Shown piece by piece: positions 27,738 through 37,764 of a stretch of DNA of 64,000 nt. The stretch is from Chlorobium phaeovibrioides. Its GTDB lineage: Bacteria > Bacteroidota > Chlorobiia > Chlorobiales > Chlorobiaceae. Each line of letters starts with the position of its first letter. Position 1 is the first letter of the stretch. Below the pieces are notes generated by a model, which was not told the origin of the DNA, searched no databases, and saw nothing but the letters and a program-made list of their open reading frames with translations. The stretch spans positions 124,001 to 188,000 of the forward strand of contig NZ_RXYK01000001.1 in NCBI RefSeq assembly GCF_003968655.1, written 5' to 3'. The translations under genes and the position numbers were made by a program.

Positions 27738-30700
27738 ATGTCGCTTACTCTGTATACAGGCAATCGTTCCGAGCGTCTTGTCAGCGAACTTGCCGGCCGG
27801 CTTTCGGAGCGCAGGCTCTCATCCCCGTTGACAGAAGAGATCATTGTGGTCCAGAGCCGCGGCATGCAGCGCTGGCTTTCCATTGAGCTGGCAGAGAAGA
27901 ACGGCATCTGGGCCAACAGCCGGTTTCCTCTTCCCGATACCCTGGTGCGTGAGTGTTTCAGGATTTTTTTCTCTGAAGTTGACACTTCGCACTACTTTGG
28001 GGTGCAGCAGATGACATGGAATATCATGGCCATCCTTCCGCCGCTTCTTGATGAACCCCCTTTTGCCGCCATCAGGAGCTATCTTTCATTTGATGGCGAG
28101 GGCCTCAGGCTCTATCAGCTGGCTGAAAGAGCAGCTGCGATTTTTAATGAGTATCAGTTTTACCGGCCCGATCTGCTTCAGCGCTGGGAGTCGGGTGGTG
28201 AGGAGAAGGGTGAAGGGTTATGGCAGTCGATTCTCTGGAAGAGTCTTGTTGCCGGTTCAGGGGGCGTTCAACCTCTCTGGGCGCTCAAGGATGAGTTCTG
28301 CAGGGGACTGAAACTCCCCATGAGCGGTTTTCCCGAACGGATCTCTCTCTTCGGCATCTCCTACCTTCCGAAGTTTCATCTTGACATACTTTCCGCTCTT
28401 TCGCGCGTTACCGACATCACTCTGTTTGTTCTCAGTCCCACAAGCGATTTCTGGGCCGACATTATGGCTCGGAAAACTCAGGCGCGTCTTTCAGTCGAAG
28501 AGCGCATCTACCGCAATGAAGGCAACCCGCTGCTTGCCTCTCTGGGGCACATGGGGCGCGAATTTTCCTCGCTCATGCAGGACCTTGCCGATTCCGCTGA
28601 AATGCAGCTTGAGGCTTATGAGGAACCGGGAGAGGAGACCCTTCTTCGATCACTTCAGACAGATATGCTTCATCTGCAGGGTGCAGGTGCTGACGCGGCG
28701 CCGCGGCCCCTCCCTCCCAATGATTCTTCTGTACAGATTCACTCCTGCCACAGTCCCCTTCGTGAAGTTGAGGTTCTGCATGACAGCCTCCTCAGTTTTT
28801 TTGAGACTTATCGGGATCTTGAGCCGCGCGATGTTCTTGTGCTCACTCCCGATATTGAGACTTACTCCCCATATATTTCCGCAGTTTTTGGTGCAGGAAA
28901 TCATGGCGAGACCCGCATCCCTTTTACTGTTGCCGACCGGAGCATGATGAATGAGGGGGATATTGCTTCAGCTATTGCTGCGCTTCTTGATCTTGCAACA
29001 AGCCGGCTGGGCGCGGCTGAGGTTTTTGATTTACTGTCCAGGTTGCCCGTAAGGCGCCGGTTCGCTCTTGATGATGATGCGCAGGAATGCATCAGGCGCT
29101 GGATTGAAAAAACCGGAATCCGATGGGGACTGGATGAAACTGACCGATTGAATGCGGGAGTTCCATCCTATCGGCAGAACTCATGGCGGGCAGGTCTTGA
29201 CAGGCTTCTGCTTGGCTATGCCATGCCGGATGAGGGGAGTCTCTATGGCGGCATTCTGCCCTATGACGATATTGACGCCTCCTTTGCAGAGACTCTCGGG
29301 ATTTTTGCTTCGTTTGTTGATGCGCTTGAGCGACTGTCTGAAAGGCTGAATGAACCGGAAACGCTTCAGGAGTGGCGGCTGGTATTTCTTGGTATGCTGG
29401 ATGACTTCATTGTGGCAGATGCTGATTCCGAAAGGGAATACAGCGAGATGCTTGCCATTGCCGACACTCTTGGAGAGCTCTTCAATGAGACGCTGCACAA
29501 GGAACCTGTATCTCCGGAAGTCTTTACTTCATGGGTCCGGAGCAAGCTGGAAGAGAGAAGGCAGAATCTGGGATTCATGACCGGTGGAGTTACCTTCTGC
29601 GCCATGCTTCCCATGCGGAGCATTCCGTTCAGGGTGATCTGTCTTCTGGGAATGAATGATGCGGCTTTTCCCCGGCAGCACCATGCCCCGTCGTTTGATC
29701 TTGTTTCCAGCAATCCCCGCCCCGGAGACCGTTCTCTTCGCAATGAAGACAGATATCTCTTTCTGGAAATGATGCTCTCTGCCCGCGACCTTCTCTATAT
29801 CAGTTATGTCGGCCAGAGTGTCCGCGACAACTCGTCTCTTTCTCCCTCCGTTCTGGTTGTTGAGCTTCTTGATGCCATTGAACGGGTGTTCTCTCTTTCC
29901 GACGGCTCTTCAATTGCAGACCGCCTGACGGTGCGCCACCGTCTTCAGGCCTTCAGCCCTGCTTATTTTGACTCTGCAGGTCCTCTCTTCAGTTACTCGG
30001 AAGACAATTTTCATGCGCTTTCCAGCAGAACTTATGGTGGGGGAGAACGGCCCCCTTTTGTTGATGAACCGCTTGGGGTGCCGGGCGACGAGACCTGCGT
30101 CGTCAGTCTGGATGAACTGATAAGGTTTTACGGGAACCCGGCGGCCTTTTTTCTTGAGTCCACACTCGCCATCCGCCAGAACCGGCTCATGACACCTCTC
30201 ATTGACCGCGAACCGTTCAGTATTGAGGGGCTGGACGCATATATGATTCGAGAGGAACTGCTTGAGAAAATTCTGCAGGGGAGCGATCCTTCCGATATAC
30301 TCCCCCTGTTTCAGGCTAGAGGGATTATTCCTCCCTCGGGCATCGGGGAGCGGCTCTTTGCCTCCATGGCAACCGAGTCAGCCGCCTTTGCCGCACGACT
30401 TACAGCATTGACAGAGGGAGCGGCCGAGCTTCCCCCGCTGCCGGTCAATCTTGATATTGGGGGATTCCGCCTGACTGGCGAGCTTACACATATCTGGCCG
30501 AAGCATCAGCTTTCCTATCGTCATGCATCAATGAGAGGGCGTGAGAGAATACAAAGCTGGATACGCCATCTTGTTCTCAATGCCGCCCGGGAGGAGGGGT
30601 ATCCAACTGAAACCATTCTGGTTATGCGCAATGAATCACTCAGCTTCGCTCAGCCTGACCAGCCGGTTCTCTATCTTGAAAATCTTCTCAAACGCTACAG

Positions 30701-30962
30701 GGAAGGTCTTCACTCGCCACTTCTGTTTTTTCCGGAAGCTTCGCTTGCCTACACCCGGAAGCTTGATGATGGCCTCCAGAAGGCCTATGCTGAAGCCCTT
30801 GCCGTCTGGAACGACAACCCCTTCAGCGGACTTCATGGAGAGGGTTCGCACCCTGCAGTTCAGCGATGTTTCGGCAATACAGAGCCTTTTGGTACAGAGT
30901 TCAAGAGTCTTGCGCTTGAGCTTCTGCTGCCACTTATGAACTTTCAGGAAACGAGGAGCTGA
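27738..30962 (+). CDS. recC: Exodeoxyribonuclease V gamma subunit RecC
   Basis: This 1074-residue protein has the RecC start (SLTLYTGNRSERLVSELAG), IVVQSRGMQRWLSIELAE and the later GVTFCAMLPMRSIPFRVICLLGMND region. RecC is an inactive helicase/nuclease-like scaffold that splits the DNA strands and scans for Chi. Its stop overlaps the recB start by one base. Length is close to the E. coli protein. Confidence 0.97.
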   Translation: MSLTLYTGNRSERLVSELAGRLSERRLSSPLTEEIIVVQSRGMQRWLSIELAEKNGIWANSRFPLPDTLVRECFRIFFSEVDTSHYFGVQQMTWNIMAILPPLLDEPPFAAIRSYLSFDGEGLRLYQLAERAAAIFNEYQFYRPDLLQRWESGGEEKGEGLWQSILWKSLVAGSGGVQPLWALKDEFCRGLKLPMSGFPERISLFGISYLPKFHLDILSALSRVTDITLFVLSPTSDFWADIMARKTQARLSVEERIYRNEGNPLLASLGHMGREFSSLMQDLADSAEMQLEAYEEPGEETLLRSLQTDMLHLQGAGADAAPRPLPPNDSSVQIHSCHSPLREVEVLHDSLLSFFETYRDLEPRDVLVLTPDIETYSPYISAVFGAGNHGETRIPFTVADRSMMNEGDIASAIAALLDLATSRLGAAEVFDLLSRLPVRRRFALDDDAQECIRRWIEKTGIRWGLDETDRLNAGVPSYRQNSWRAGLDRLLLGYAMPDEGSLYGGILPYDDIDASFAETLGIFASFVDALERLSERLNEPETLQEWRLVFLGMLDDFIVADADSEREYSEMLAIADTLGELFNETLHKEPVSPEVFTSWVRSKLEERRQNLGFMTGGVTFCAMLPMRSIPFRVICLLGMNDAAFPRQHHAPSFDLVSSNPRPGDRSLRNEDRYLFLEMMLSARDLLYISYVGQSVRDNSSLSPSVLVVELLDAIERVFSLSDGSSIADRLTVRHRLQAFSPAYFDSAGPLFSYSEDNFHALSSRTYGGGERPPFVDEPLGVPGDETCVVSLDELIRFYGNPAAFFLESTLAIRQNRLMTPLIDREPFSIEGLDAYMIREELLEKILQGSDPSDILPLFQARGIIPPSGIGERLFASMATESAAFAARLTALTEGAAELPPLPVNLDIGGFRLTGELTHIWPKHQLSYRHASMRGRERIQSWIRHLVLNAAREEGYPTETILVMRNESLSFAQPDQPVLYLENLLKRYREGLHSPLLFFPEASLAYTRKLDDGLQKAYAEALAVWNDNPFSGLHGEGSHPAVQRCFGNTEPFGTEFKSLALELLLPLMNFQETRS

Positions 30963-33900
30963 TGCAGCCGCTTAATACATCCTCCATAGCCCTCAGCGGC
31001 ATCAATCTTGTAGAGGCAAGTGCTGGTACGGGAAAAACTTATGCGCTTACGGAACTCTATCTCCGGCTGATCATTGAAAAAGAGCTCCTTCCGGAATCAA
31101 TTCTCGTGGTAACCTATACCGAAGCGGCAACCAAGGAGCTCCGCCAGAAAATCAGGGAACGCATCCGTGATACAACGGCGATGCTTGCTTCTCCTCTTGA
31201 GTGCACAAAGCGTCTTGCCTCTCTTGGCTCTCTGGCAATGGAAAAGGGGGCGGGGGAGGTCTCTTCTCTCTTGGAAAATGCTCTGTATCTTCTTGACACC
31301 GCTTCGGTGTTCACCATTCACGGATTCTGCCTCAGGGCCCTTCAGGACAATGCATTTGAGAGCGGTTCGCTCTATGATACCGAGATTGCCGCCGACGAGC
31401 GGGAACTTGCCGGCAGCATTGTCGACGACTTCTGGCGCTCCCGTTATTTTTCTTCGACTGCTGTTCTGCCGGGATATGCAATGAAAGAGTCTCCTGAATC
31501 ATTCCTGCGCTTTCTGGGTGAAGTGAGGGCTTCTTCGGGCGAGCGGATTATTCCTCAGTTCAGCTCTTCGGATATTGTGGCAATTGAAGATGAATGCCAG
31601 AGTCTCTACAGCCAGATAGCCGAGATGTGGAGAGATGAAGGGGAGAAGGTCAAAAAAATGATTTCCGAGGATCGGGGGCTGAGCCGGGCAGCAGGGAAAT
31701 ATCGGGAAGATGATCTTGTTGAGCTCTTCAGGGGGATGGACGCCTTTGTTGAGGAAGCTCTTCCGTTCTCCTTGTTTGAGGGAATTGTGAAGTTCAGTGC
31801 AAGCCGTATGGCCGAGTGGACAAAAAAGAAATTCACCCCGCCCCGTCATAAGCTTTTCGAGCTCTGCGATTGCTACCACCGGGCAATAAGGCAGCGGTTT
31901 CTTGCGTTGAAAGCCGAACTGATACTCTACTGCCGCGACAGGCTGCCAAAGCGCAAAAAAGAGGCGAATATCCGCTTTTTCGATGATCTGCTTCACGATA
32001 TGCATACTGCTCTTTTCAACCATGAAGAGGGTGAGGCTTTCAGGCTTCTTCTCCGTCGCCGCTGGCCTACAGCGCTGATTGACGAGTTTCAGGATACCGA
32101 CGCCCGGCAGTACGATATTTTCAGGAGCATCTATGAAAAAGCTGACGGGCCGCTTTTTCTCATTGGCGACCCGAAACAGGCTATTTACAGTTTCAGGGGG
32201 GCGGATGTTTTTGCCTATCTCAAGGCCAGCCGCAATGTGGAGGAAGGGCGCCGCTTCACCCTTACCCACAACTGGCGAAGCGTTCCACAACTGCTCGATG
32301 CGTTCAATGTGCTTTTTTCCAATGTGCCTGACCCGTTTCTTTTTGGGGAAATAAGCTATCGTTCCCTTGTGTCGGGTACGCCCGAAAGAGAGGACAGGTT
32401 TGTTGTTCAGAAAGACGACGGACGAGTGCCTCTTGAGTTTCTTGTTCTTGATGCATCCATGAAAGAGAACGCTCTCTTCAGTGTAGACGAGGCGACCGGC
32501 TTTGCTTCTGAGGCTGTTGCCGGGGAGATTTTCAAGCTTCTTCGCTCTGCCCGGAACGGGGAAACCCTCATTGGGGGCCGTCCTCTCCGTGCTGACGATA
32601 TTGCCGTGATTGTCCGGAGCCACCGTCAGGCGGCGCGGGTTCGTGATGCCCTCACCCTCTTTGCGATTCCCTCTGTCGTCCGCAGTGACAGAAGCGTGTT
32701 TGCTTCCAATGAAGCCAGAGAGATTGCCATTCTGCTTGCGGCTCTTGTTGACCCTTCCGATGAAGGTAAAATCAGGGCGGCACTGATTACCGATATTCTC
32801 GGACGCAGCGGAAACGATATAGGCGCAATGATGGATGATGAATCACTGTGGGTTCCGCAGCTTCACTTTTTTGCGCGCCTCCATTCCCTCTGGATTGAGA
32901 GGGGGTTCATGACCATGGCTACGGTTCTTTTGAGAGAGGAGGATGTTCGCCGTCGGCTGCTCTCTCTTGCTGAAGGAGAACGGCGCCTTACCAATCTTCT
33001 TCACTGTATTGAACTGCTTCATCAAAAAGAGCATGAAGAGGGGGTAGGGCCTGAGGCTCTTGCATCCTGGTTTACACAGAATATGGTGGAGGGTGGCCAG
33101 CGTGATGAGGAGTATCAGCTGCGTCTTGAAACCGACGAACCCGCTGTGAAAATAATGACCATCCATGTCAGCAAGGGGTTGCAGTTTCCCGTTGTCTACT
33201 GTCCGTTTCTCTGGAACGGGAGCCCCGCCGCGCGTGATGTTGCGGCATTCCATGATGAGGGGGATAAAGCGGTTCTTGATTTCGGTTCAGAAGATTTTGA
33301 GCATCACCTCGTCCTCTCTCACGAGGAGCAGCTGGCTGAAGATATCCGCCTTCTCTATGTTGCCCTTACCCGTGCTGTGTACAGCTGCAGTGTGGTAGTT
33401 GCGCCAATCAGAAAAACCCAAACGGCTCTGAACCATCTGCTTCAAAGCGGAACCCGGGAAACTCTCCACGAACAGCTGAACCATCTTATTGCCCGCGGAG
33501 ACGGGGCTGTCGGCATGCGCACCATTGAGCTGCCTTGCGCATCTGTTCATCCGGCTGCACTTCATGAGGCGTTCCGTCGGGAGAACGGAGAGGCTGTCAG
33601 GAAAGTTTTTACGGGCAGGATTGACCGGTCCTGGCGGATTGCCAGCTTCAGTTTTTTTACACGGGGGAGTTATGCTCACCCCGAATTGCCGGACCGTGAT
33701 GAAATGCAGCGGAATGTGCCGGATGGGGCAAAGCATCCCGGCCCCTCAATAGTCACTTTTCCCGGAGGCGCACAGGCCGGTATTTTCATGCATTCGATTT
33801 TTGAGACTCTTGACTTCAGCCGTCCTTTTGACGACAGTACGGAGGAGGGGATAAAAAACGCGCTGGAGCGTTCCGGATATCATCAACAGTGGCTCCCTGT

Positions 33901-34465
33901 CATTTCCTCAATGGTTCGCACTGTTCTCTCCGTTTCTCTGGGCATGGAGGACGGATCTTCCTTCACCCTTTCAGATCTGAAGCCCGGGGAGTGGGTAACC
34001 GAGATGGAGTTTTTCTTCCCTCTGCGTTTTCTTACACCCGACCATCTCTCCTCGCTTGCCCGAACAGCTCTTCATCCCGCCCAACTCGATTTTGCACCAG
34101 TGCGAGGCATGCTGATCGGATACATTGACATGGTGTTTCAGGCCGGTGGCCGCTACTGGCTGCTTGACTGGAAGTCGAACCATCTTGGGGAGTCCCTGGA
34201 CTCTTACACGAAAGAGAGGATGGAGGCGGTTATGGGCTTTCATCACTATGATCTTCAGTATCTGCTCTATACTGTTGCTCTTCACAGGTATCTCAGCGTC
34301 CGGATTCCTGATTATCGTTATCAGACACACTTCGGAGGCGTCATCTATGTTTTTTTACGAGGCGTTGATGAGTCTTCAGGCGAGAGTCGGGGGTTCTATC
34401 GGGCCAGACCCTCAGAAGAGCTTGTCAATTCCCTGACGGAAATCCTCATTGAAACCGGAGGCTGA
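30962..34465 (+). CDS. recB: Exodeoxyribonuclease V beta subunit RecB
   Basis: This 1167-residue protein has a UvrD-type helicase: Walker A in EASAGTGKTYA, IDEFQDTD (motif II), GDPKQAIYSFRGAD (motif III) and LLYVALTRA (motif VI). The C-terminal nuclease domain has the LLDWKSNHLG metal-binding core. RecB is the 3'-5' motor and the only nuclease of RecBCD. ATG 30962 overlaps the recC stop. Confidence 0.97.
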   Translation: MQPLNTSSIALSGINLVEASAGTGKTYALTELYLRLIIEKELLPESILVVTYTEAATKELRQKIRERIRDTTAMLASPLECTKRLASLGSLAMEKGAGEVSSLLENALYLLDTASVFTIHGFCLRALQDNAFESGSLYDTEIAADERELAGSIVDDFWRSRYFSSTAVLPGYAMKESPESFLRFLGEVRASSGERIIPQFSSSDIVAIEDECQSLYSQIAEMWRDEGEKVKKMISEDRGLSRAAGKYREDDLVELFRGMDAFVEEALPFSLFEGIVKFSASRMAEWTKKKFTPPRHKLFELCDCYHRAIRQRFLALKAELILYCRDRLPKRKKEANIRFFDDLLHDMHTALFNHEEGEAFRLLLRRRWPTALIDEFQDTDARQYDIFRSIYEKADGPLFLIGDPKQAIYSFRGADVFAYLKASRNVEEGRRFTLTHNWRSVPQLLDAFNVLFSNVPDPFLFGEISYRSLVSGTPEREDRFVVQKDDGRVPLEFLVLDASMKENALFSVDEATGFASEAVAGEIFKLLRSARNGETLIGGRPLRADDIAVIVRSHRQAARVRDALTLFAIPSVVRSDRSVFASNEAREIAILLAALVDPSDEGKIRAALITDILGRSGNDIGAMMDDESLWVPQLHFFARLHSLWIERGFMTMATVLLREEDVRRRLLSLAEGERRLTNLLHCIELLHQKEHEEGVGPEALASWFTQNMVEGGQRDEEYQLRLETDEPAVKIMTIHVSKGLQFPVVYCPFLWNGSPAARDVAAFHDEGDKAVLDFGSEDFEHHLVLSHEEQLAEDIRLLYVALTRAVYSCSVVVAPIRKTQTALNHLLQSGTRETLHEQLNHLIARGDGAVGMRTIELPCASVHPAALHEAFRRENGEAVRKVFTGRIDRSWRIASFSFFTRGSYAHPELPDRDEMQRNVPDGAKHPGPSIVTFPGGAQAGIFMHSIFETLDFSRPFDDSTEEGIKNALERSGYHQQWLPVISSMVRTVLSVSLGMEDGSSFTLSDLKPGEWVTEMEFFFPLRFLTPDHLSSLARTALHPAQLDFAPVRGMLIGYIDMVFQAGGRYWLLDWKSNHLGESLDSYTKERMEAVMGFHHYDLQYLLYTVALHRYLSVRIPDYRYQTHFGGVIYVFLRGVDESSGESRGFYRARPSEELVNSLTEILIETGG

Positions 34466-34469
34466 TTCA

Positions 34470-36182
34470 ATGATGCTCATCTATGAAGAGCGCGCACCGG
34501 ACGCTTATTTCTCGCGGTTTATCCTTCGTCTTATTGGCAGAGATACATGCGATTCCTTACCCCTCCGTCTTGCGGTTTCAATGGCAGCCCGGAGCGCAGC
34601 ATCGGGTGATGTCTGTTTTGATCTCGCCTCCATTCAGGAAACAATGGTGGAGTATCAGGGGAACAGGATTGCCATGCCTTCGATGAGGGCTCTTCGCTCT
34701 CTTTTATATGACTCCGGAGCGGCTGTGGCTCCAGGAGCAACGGGTCCGCTTGTTCTTGATGAAAAAGGGCGGCTCTATCTCTACCGGTACTGGAAACTTG
34801 AGCATGACCTTGCAGCGCGGCTTCTGAAGATGGCCGGGCATAGGGCACCAGAAACAGCCGCTTCTGATGCTCTGTCTTCACTCCGCACTATGGGAGAACT
34901 TGAAGCGGGGGGGATGCAGGAACGGGCTGTCATTGCGGCTCTTACAGGGAAACTGACCATCATAGCAGGAGGTCCCGGAACCGGCAAAACAGCAACCGTT
35001 GGAAGAATCCTCTCCATTCTCCGTCAGCAGGAGGGAGGCCGGAAAAAAAGGATTGCCCTCTGTGCGCCAACCGGCAAAGCGGCAGCACGACTTCAGTCAT
35101 CTCTCAAGGCGATGTCCGGGGAGGCCGGAGCCGTCTCCACCATCCACAGACTTCTCGGCACCATCCAGGGGTCGACACGATTCCGGCACAACGCCCGAAA
35201 CCCGCTTCCTCTCGACATACTTGTTGTTGATGAGGTCTCAATGATTGCTCTTCCCCTCATGGCCGCTCTTGTATCGGCAATGCGTCCTGAAGCTTCGCTT
35301 ATCCTTCTTGGCGACCAGTACCAGCTGGCTTCGGTGGAGTCCGGGGCGGTGCTCGGCGATATCTGTTCTGCAGCCGCCCGCGAGCCCGACTCTCCGATGG
35401 GAGCCTCTGTCATCACGCTTGACAAAAGCTACCGGTTCAGCGGTGAAAGCGCTTTGGGTCGCCTGAGCATGGCTGTCAATGCGGGGAACGCGGCCTCCGC
35501 CCTGGCCCTTCTTATGGATAGCTCGGTTTCCGGCATCAGCCTTTTGCCCGTAACCGGAGAAATGGCGTTCCGCGAGGAACTCAAGGAGTGCATCGTTGAG
35601 GGGTACCGGCCCTATCTTGAAGCAGAAACACCCGCCGGGGCGCTTCGTCACTTTGAGGGGTTCCGTATTCTTGCAGCATTGCGCGAAGGGCCCGGGGTAA
35701 CGGGAGTCATGAAACTCAACCGGCTGGTTGAGGAAATTCTCCTGCAGGCCGGCCTCATTGATCCGGTTGAGGATTTTTATCCCGGCCGGCCCGTCATGCT
35801 CAGCGCCAATGACTACAGCCTCAATCTTTTCAATGGTGATACCGGCATAGTGGTTGAAGATGCTCTTCACCCGGGCCGGATGCGGGTTGCGTTCATGAGG
35901 GCTGACGGTTCACTTCGGACAATTGCTCCCGAGAGGCTGCCGTCGCATGAAACTGCATATGCCATGACCATTCATAAAAGTCAGGGGTCGGAGTTTGACC
36001 ATGTTCTCATGATTCTTCCTGAGGCCGGCAGCCCGCTGCTTACCCGGGAACTCCTCTATACCGGCATTACCCGGGCCCGTGCCCTGCTTGAAGTAAGGGG
36101 AGAGGCGAGTGTTTTTGAAGAGGCCGTCAAAAAAACAACAATCAGGCTTTCAGGGCTCTGCGACATTCTTCATGGTGTGTGA
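34470..36182 (+). CDS. recD: Exodeoxyribonuclease V alpha subunit RecD
   Basis: This 570-residue protein has the helicase P-loop AGGPGTGKTATVGRIL, DEVSMIALPLM, GDQYQLASVESGAVLGD and the C-terminal AMTIHKSQGSEFD and YTGITRAR motifs. It is the 5'-3' motor of RecBCD. ATG 34470 has GGAGG at 34457-34461, inside the end of recB; the TTG at 34449 is in frame but unlikely. It is the last gene of recC-recB-recD. Confidence 0.96.
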   Translation: MMLIYEERAPDAYFSRFILRLIGRDTCDSLPLRLAVSMAARSAASGDVCFDLASIQETMVEYQGNRIAMPSMRALRSLLYDSGAAVAPGATGPLVLDEKGRLYLYRYWKLEHDLAARLLKMAGHRAPETAASDALSSLRTMGELEAGGMQERAVIAALTGKLTIIAGGPGTGKTATVGRILSILRQQEGGRKKRIALCAPTGKAAARLQSSLKAMSGEAGAVSTIHRLLGTIQGSTRFRHNARNPLPLDILVVDEVSMIALPLMAALVSAMRPEASLILLGDQYQLASVESGAVLGDICSAAAREPDSPMGASVITLDKSYRFSGESALGRLSMAVNAGNAASALALLMDSSVSGISLLPVTGEMAFREELKECIVEGYRPYLEAETPAGALRHFEGFRILAALREGPGVTGVMKLNRLVEEILLQAGLIDPVEDFYPGRPVMLSANDYSLNLFNGDTGIVVEDALHPGRMRVAFMRADGSLRTIAPERLPSHETAYAMTIHKSQGSEFDHVLMILPEAGSPLLTRELLYTGITRARALLEVRGEASVFEEAVKKTTIRLSGLCDILHGV

Positions 36183-36218
36183 ATGGATTTCGCCCTTTCT
36201 TCTGCGTAAACCCTTCTT

Positions 36219-36232
36219 TTAATAATTGTTAA
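36219..36232. promoter_or_regulatory. Palindromic candidate operator before the DsrE-like gene
   Basis: The 14-base TTAATAATTGTTAA is symmetric at 12 of 14 positions, 130 bases before the gene. It has the size of a CRP/FNR-type site but does not match the FNR consensus. In the same 179-base gap are a small CTGCA/TGCAG hairpin (about 36275) and an AGGCCA/TGGCCT inverted repeat. Confidence 0.3.
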
Positions 36233-36361
36233 GGTTGTTGCATGCTGTGGTTTTTGTATCTTGATTTACTTCTGCAGGAGTTGCAGAGGGTAGGCCAGAG
36301 TTGTGGTGTGGCCTTTACAATTGACAGAAACCTATAGTTAAAAAGACAGGAGAATAGACCT

Positions 36362-36829
36362 ATGAGCGTATTTACCAGAACCGTAGCAATGCTGGCTCTC
36401 GTGCTGGCTTCACTTTCGCCTTTGCAGGCCTCTTCCGCCGATGCAAAAGCTCCTGCCCGGGCAGTTGCAGAAACCAAAGGTCTTTTTGTTGTTGTTACCG
36501 ATGCTGATCCGATGACGCAGATGATGGCAATGGTGCTTTCAACACAGACCCTGAAACAGGGCAAAAGCGTGCAGATTCTTCTCTGTGGCCCTGCCGGAGA
36601 GCTTGCCCTCACCAAAAGCCCTCAGACCTCATTCAAGCCGCTTGACAAGTCACCCCAGATGCTTCTTGCCGGTCTTATTGCCCAGGGCGTGAAAGTCGAG
36701 CTTTGCCCTCTCTACCTTCCAAACACCGGTAAAACGGCGAAGGATCTCATCAAAGGCATCAGTGTAGCAAAGCCTCCAGTTGTTGCAGCCGCAATGAACG
36801 AAGCTGGAATCAAGCTCTTTACCTTCTGA
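36362..36829 (+). CDS. Periplasmic DsrE-like protein
   Basis: This 155-residue protein has a signal peptide (about 1-26) followed by a DsrE/DsrF-type fold: ETKGLFVVVTDADPMTQMMAMVLSTQ, VQILLCGPAGELAL, and one Cys in VELCPLYLPNTGK. DsrE-type proteins carry sulfur on a Cys. The LC at about 84 and the Cys in VELCP are possible sulfur sites. Cytoplasmic DsrE proteins are usual in sulfur oxidisers; this one appears exported. AGGAG is near 36350. A perfect bidirectional terminator follows. Confidence 0.82.
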   Translation: MSVFTRTVAMLALVLASLSPLQASSADAKAPARAVAETKGLFVVVTDADPMTQMMAMVLSTQTLKQGKSVQILLCGPAGELALTKSPQTSFKPLDKSPQMLLAGLIAQGVKVELCPLYLPNTGKTAKDLIKGISVAKPPVVAAAMNEAGIKLFTF

Positions 36830-36862
36830 TTGCCAGAGAATTTCAGACAAGAGTGTTGAGTT

Positions 36863-36903
36863 GAAAAGAAAAAGCCGCCCACAAAGGGCGGCTTTTTCTT
36901 TTC
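36863..36903. terminator. Bidirectional terminator between convergent genes
   Basis: A perfect 18-bp stem (36863-36880 with 36886-36903) with a five-base loop has a GC-rich centre (GCCGCCC/GGGCGGC) flanked by A-tracts and T-tracts on both strands. It serves both the DsrE-like gene and the convergent DUF218 gene, whose stop codon lies in the 3' arm. Confidence 0.92.
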
Positions 36904-37492
36904 AATAGTACATAACGGCGTAAAAGAGATTCTTTTTCACTTCGCTGATCACAAACCGGTAGCTTATCGGGTTTCTCCACCAGAGTACAGGATCCCACCA
37001 CCCGGGTTTTGTGGCAGTAAGGACAAAGGTCTGGTCCGTTCCTTCGAATGCGGCTTCCCAGGTTTTCTGCAGTCGCAGCATATGGGGGGGATCACTGACA
37101 ACAAGAGCTGTCCGCCACCCCCGTTGTTTCATCAGGGCGGAACTGTTGACTGCTTCGTCCCATGTTGTTTCTGAGCGTGTGTCAACCAGAACGGCGTTGA
37201 GCGGTACGCCGAGCGCTTTCATTCTCCGCTCCCGCCAGTTCAGATGGCCTTTGCGGTAAAAACGCCTGTCAATGCCTGTAAGGACAACGCGTGCTCCATA
37301 TCCCTCTTTGTAGAGAGCGGCTCCATGCTTTACCCGTCGGCCGCTGTCTCCTCCGAGCACAATGATGACATCGGACTGTACAGGCGGGGCGGCATGAAAA
37401 GAGACTATGTAGCCAAGGCCAAGAAATCCCAATGCGCCTATGGCGGAAAGGACGAGAAGAAATCGTGAGACTGTTGCAGCAAGACCTTTCAT
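36902..37492 (-). CDS. DUF218 (YdcF/SanA/ElyC-type) membrane-anchored protein
   Basis: This 196-residue protein has one N-terminal membrane helix (about 8-30) and a DUF218 domain with DVIIVLGGDSGRRVKHGAAL, DTRSETTWDEAVNS and VVSDPPHMLRLQKTW. The family includes SanA and ElyC, tied to envelope integrity, and its members keep the GG, E-T and SD motifs seen here. ATG 37492 (MKGLAATV) is chosen over ATG 37528. Its stop lies in the shared terminator. The molecular activity is unknown. Confidence 0.85.
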   Translation of the reverse strand: MKGLAATVSRFLLVLSAIGALGFLGLGYIVSFHAAPPVQSDVIIVLGGDSGRRVKHGAALYKEGYGARVVLTGIDRRFYRKGHLNWRERRMKALGVPLNAVLVDTRSETTWDEAVNSSALMKQRGWRTALVVSDPPHMLRLQKTWEAAFEGTDQTFVLTATKPGWWDPVLWWRNPISYRFVISEVKKNLFYAVMYY

Positions 37493-37649
37493 GGGCGTGT
37501 CACTGAAGAATAGGCACTCATGGAGCAAGACGGCGGCAATCTGGCGGCTTCATCAGCTTGACAGATCTTTTGGGCTATTAGAAAGGAAGATATGATGGCA
37601 ATTATTGCTGGATCATCCAAACAAATTCAATCCGGTCCACTCTTTTTTT

Positions 37650-37670
37650 AGCCTGTTGCCGCTACAGGCT
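37650..37670. repeat. 7-bp inverted repeat in the 37.5-37.76 kb gap
   Basis: AGCCTGT and ACAGGCT form a perfect 7-bp stem around TGCCGCT. It follows a T-run on the plus strand, so it does not look like a plus-strand terminator. The gap (37493-37764) otherwise shows TATAAT at 37711-37716, 49 bases before the DUF389 gene, and no clear gene. Confidence 0.4.
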
Positions 37671-37764
37671 ATGATTGACGATGCGGGATGTGTTTATATT
37701 CGTAAATTAATATAATGCCGCATGTTCTCCCTGGCTGGTTCAACCCTCTTCTCTTCATACCGTA

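Noticed and set aside
31499-32623. 374-residue open frame on the minus strand
   Set aside because: It lies wholly within recB, whose helicase motifs are clear; the antisense frame has no recognisable domain and no start signal. It is a shadow frame.
37577-37597. TGGCAATTATTGCTGG as a sigma-54 site
   Set aside because: The GG to GC spacing is two bases short of the requirement.
37675-37700. TTGACG...TATATT as a promoter for the DUF389 gene
   Set aside because: The spacer is 14 bases, too short for a sigma-70 promoter; not listed as a feature.
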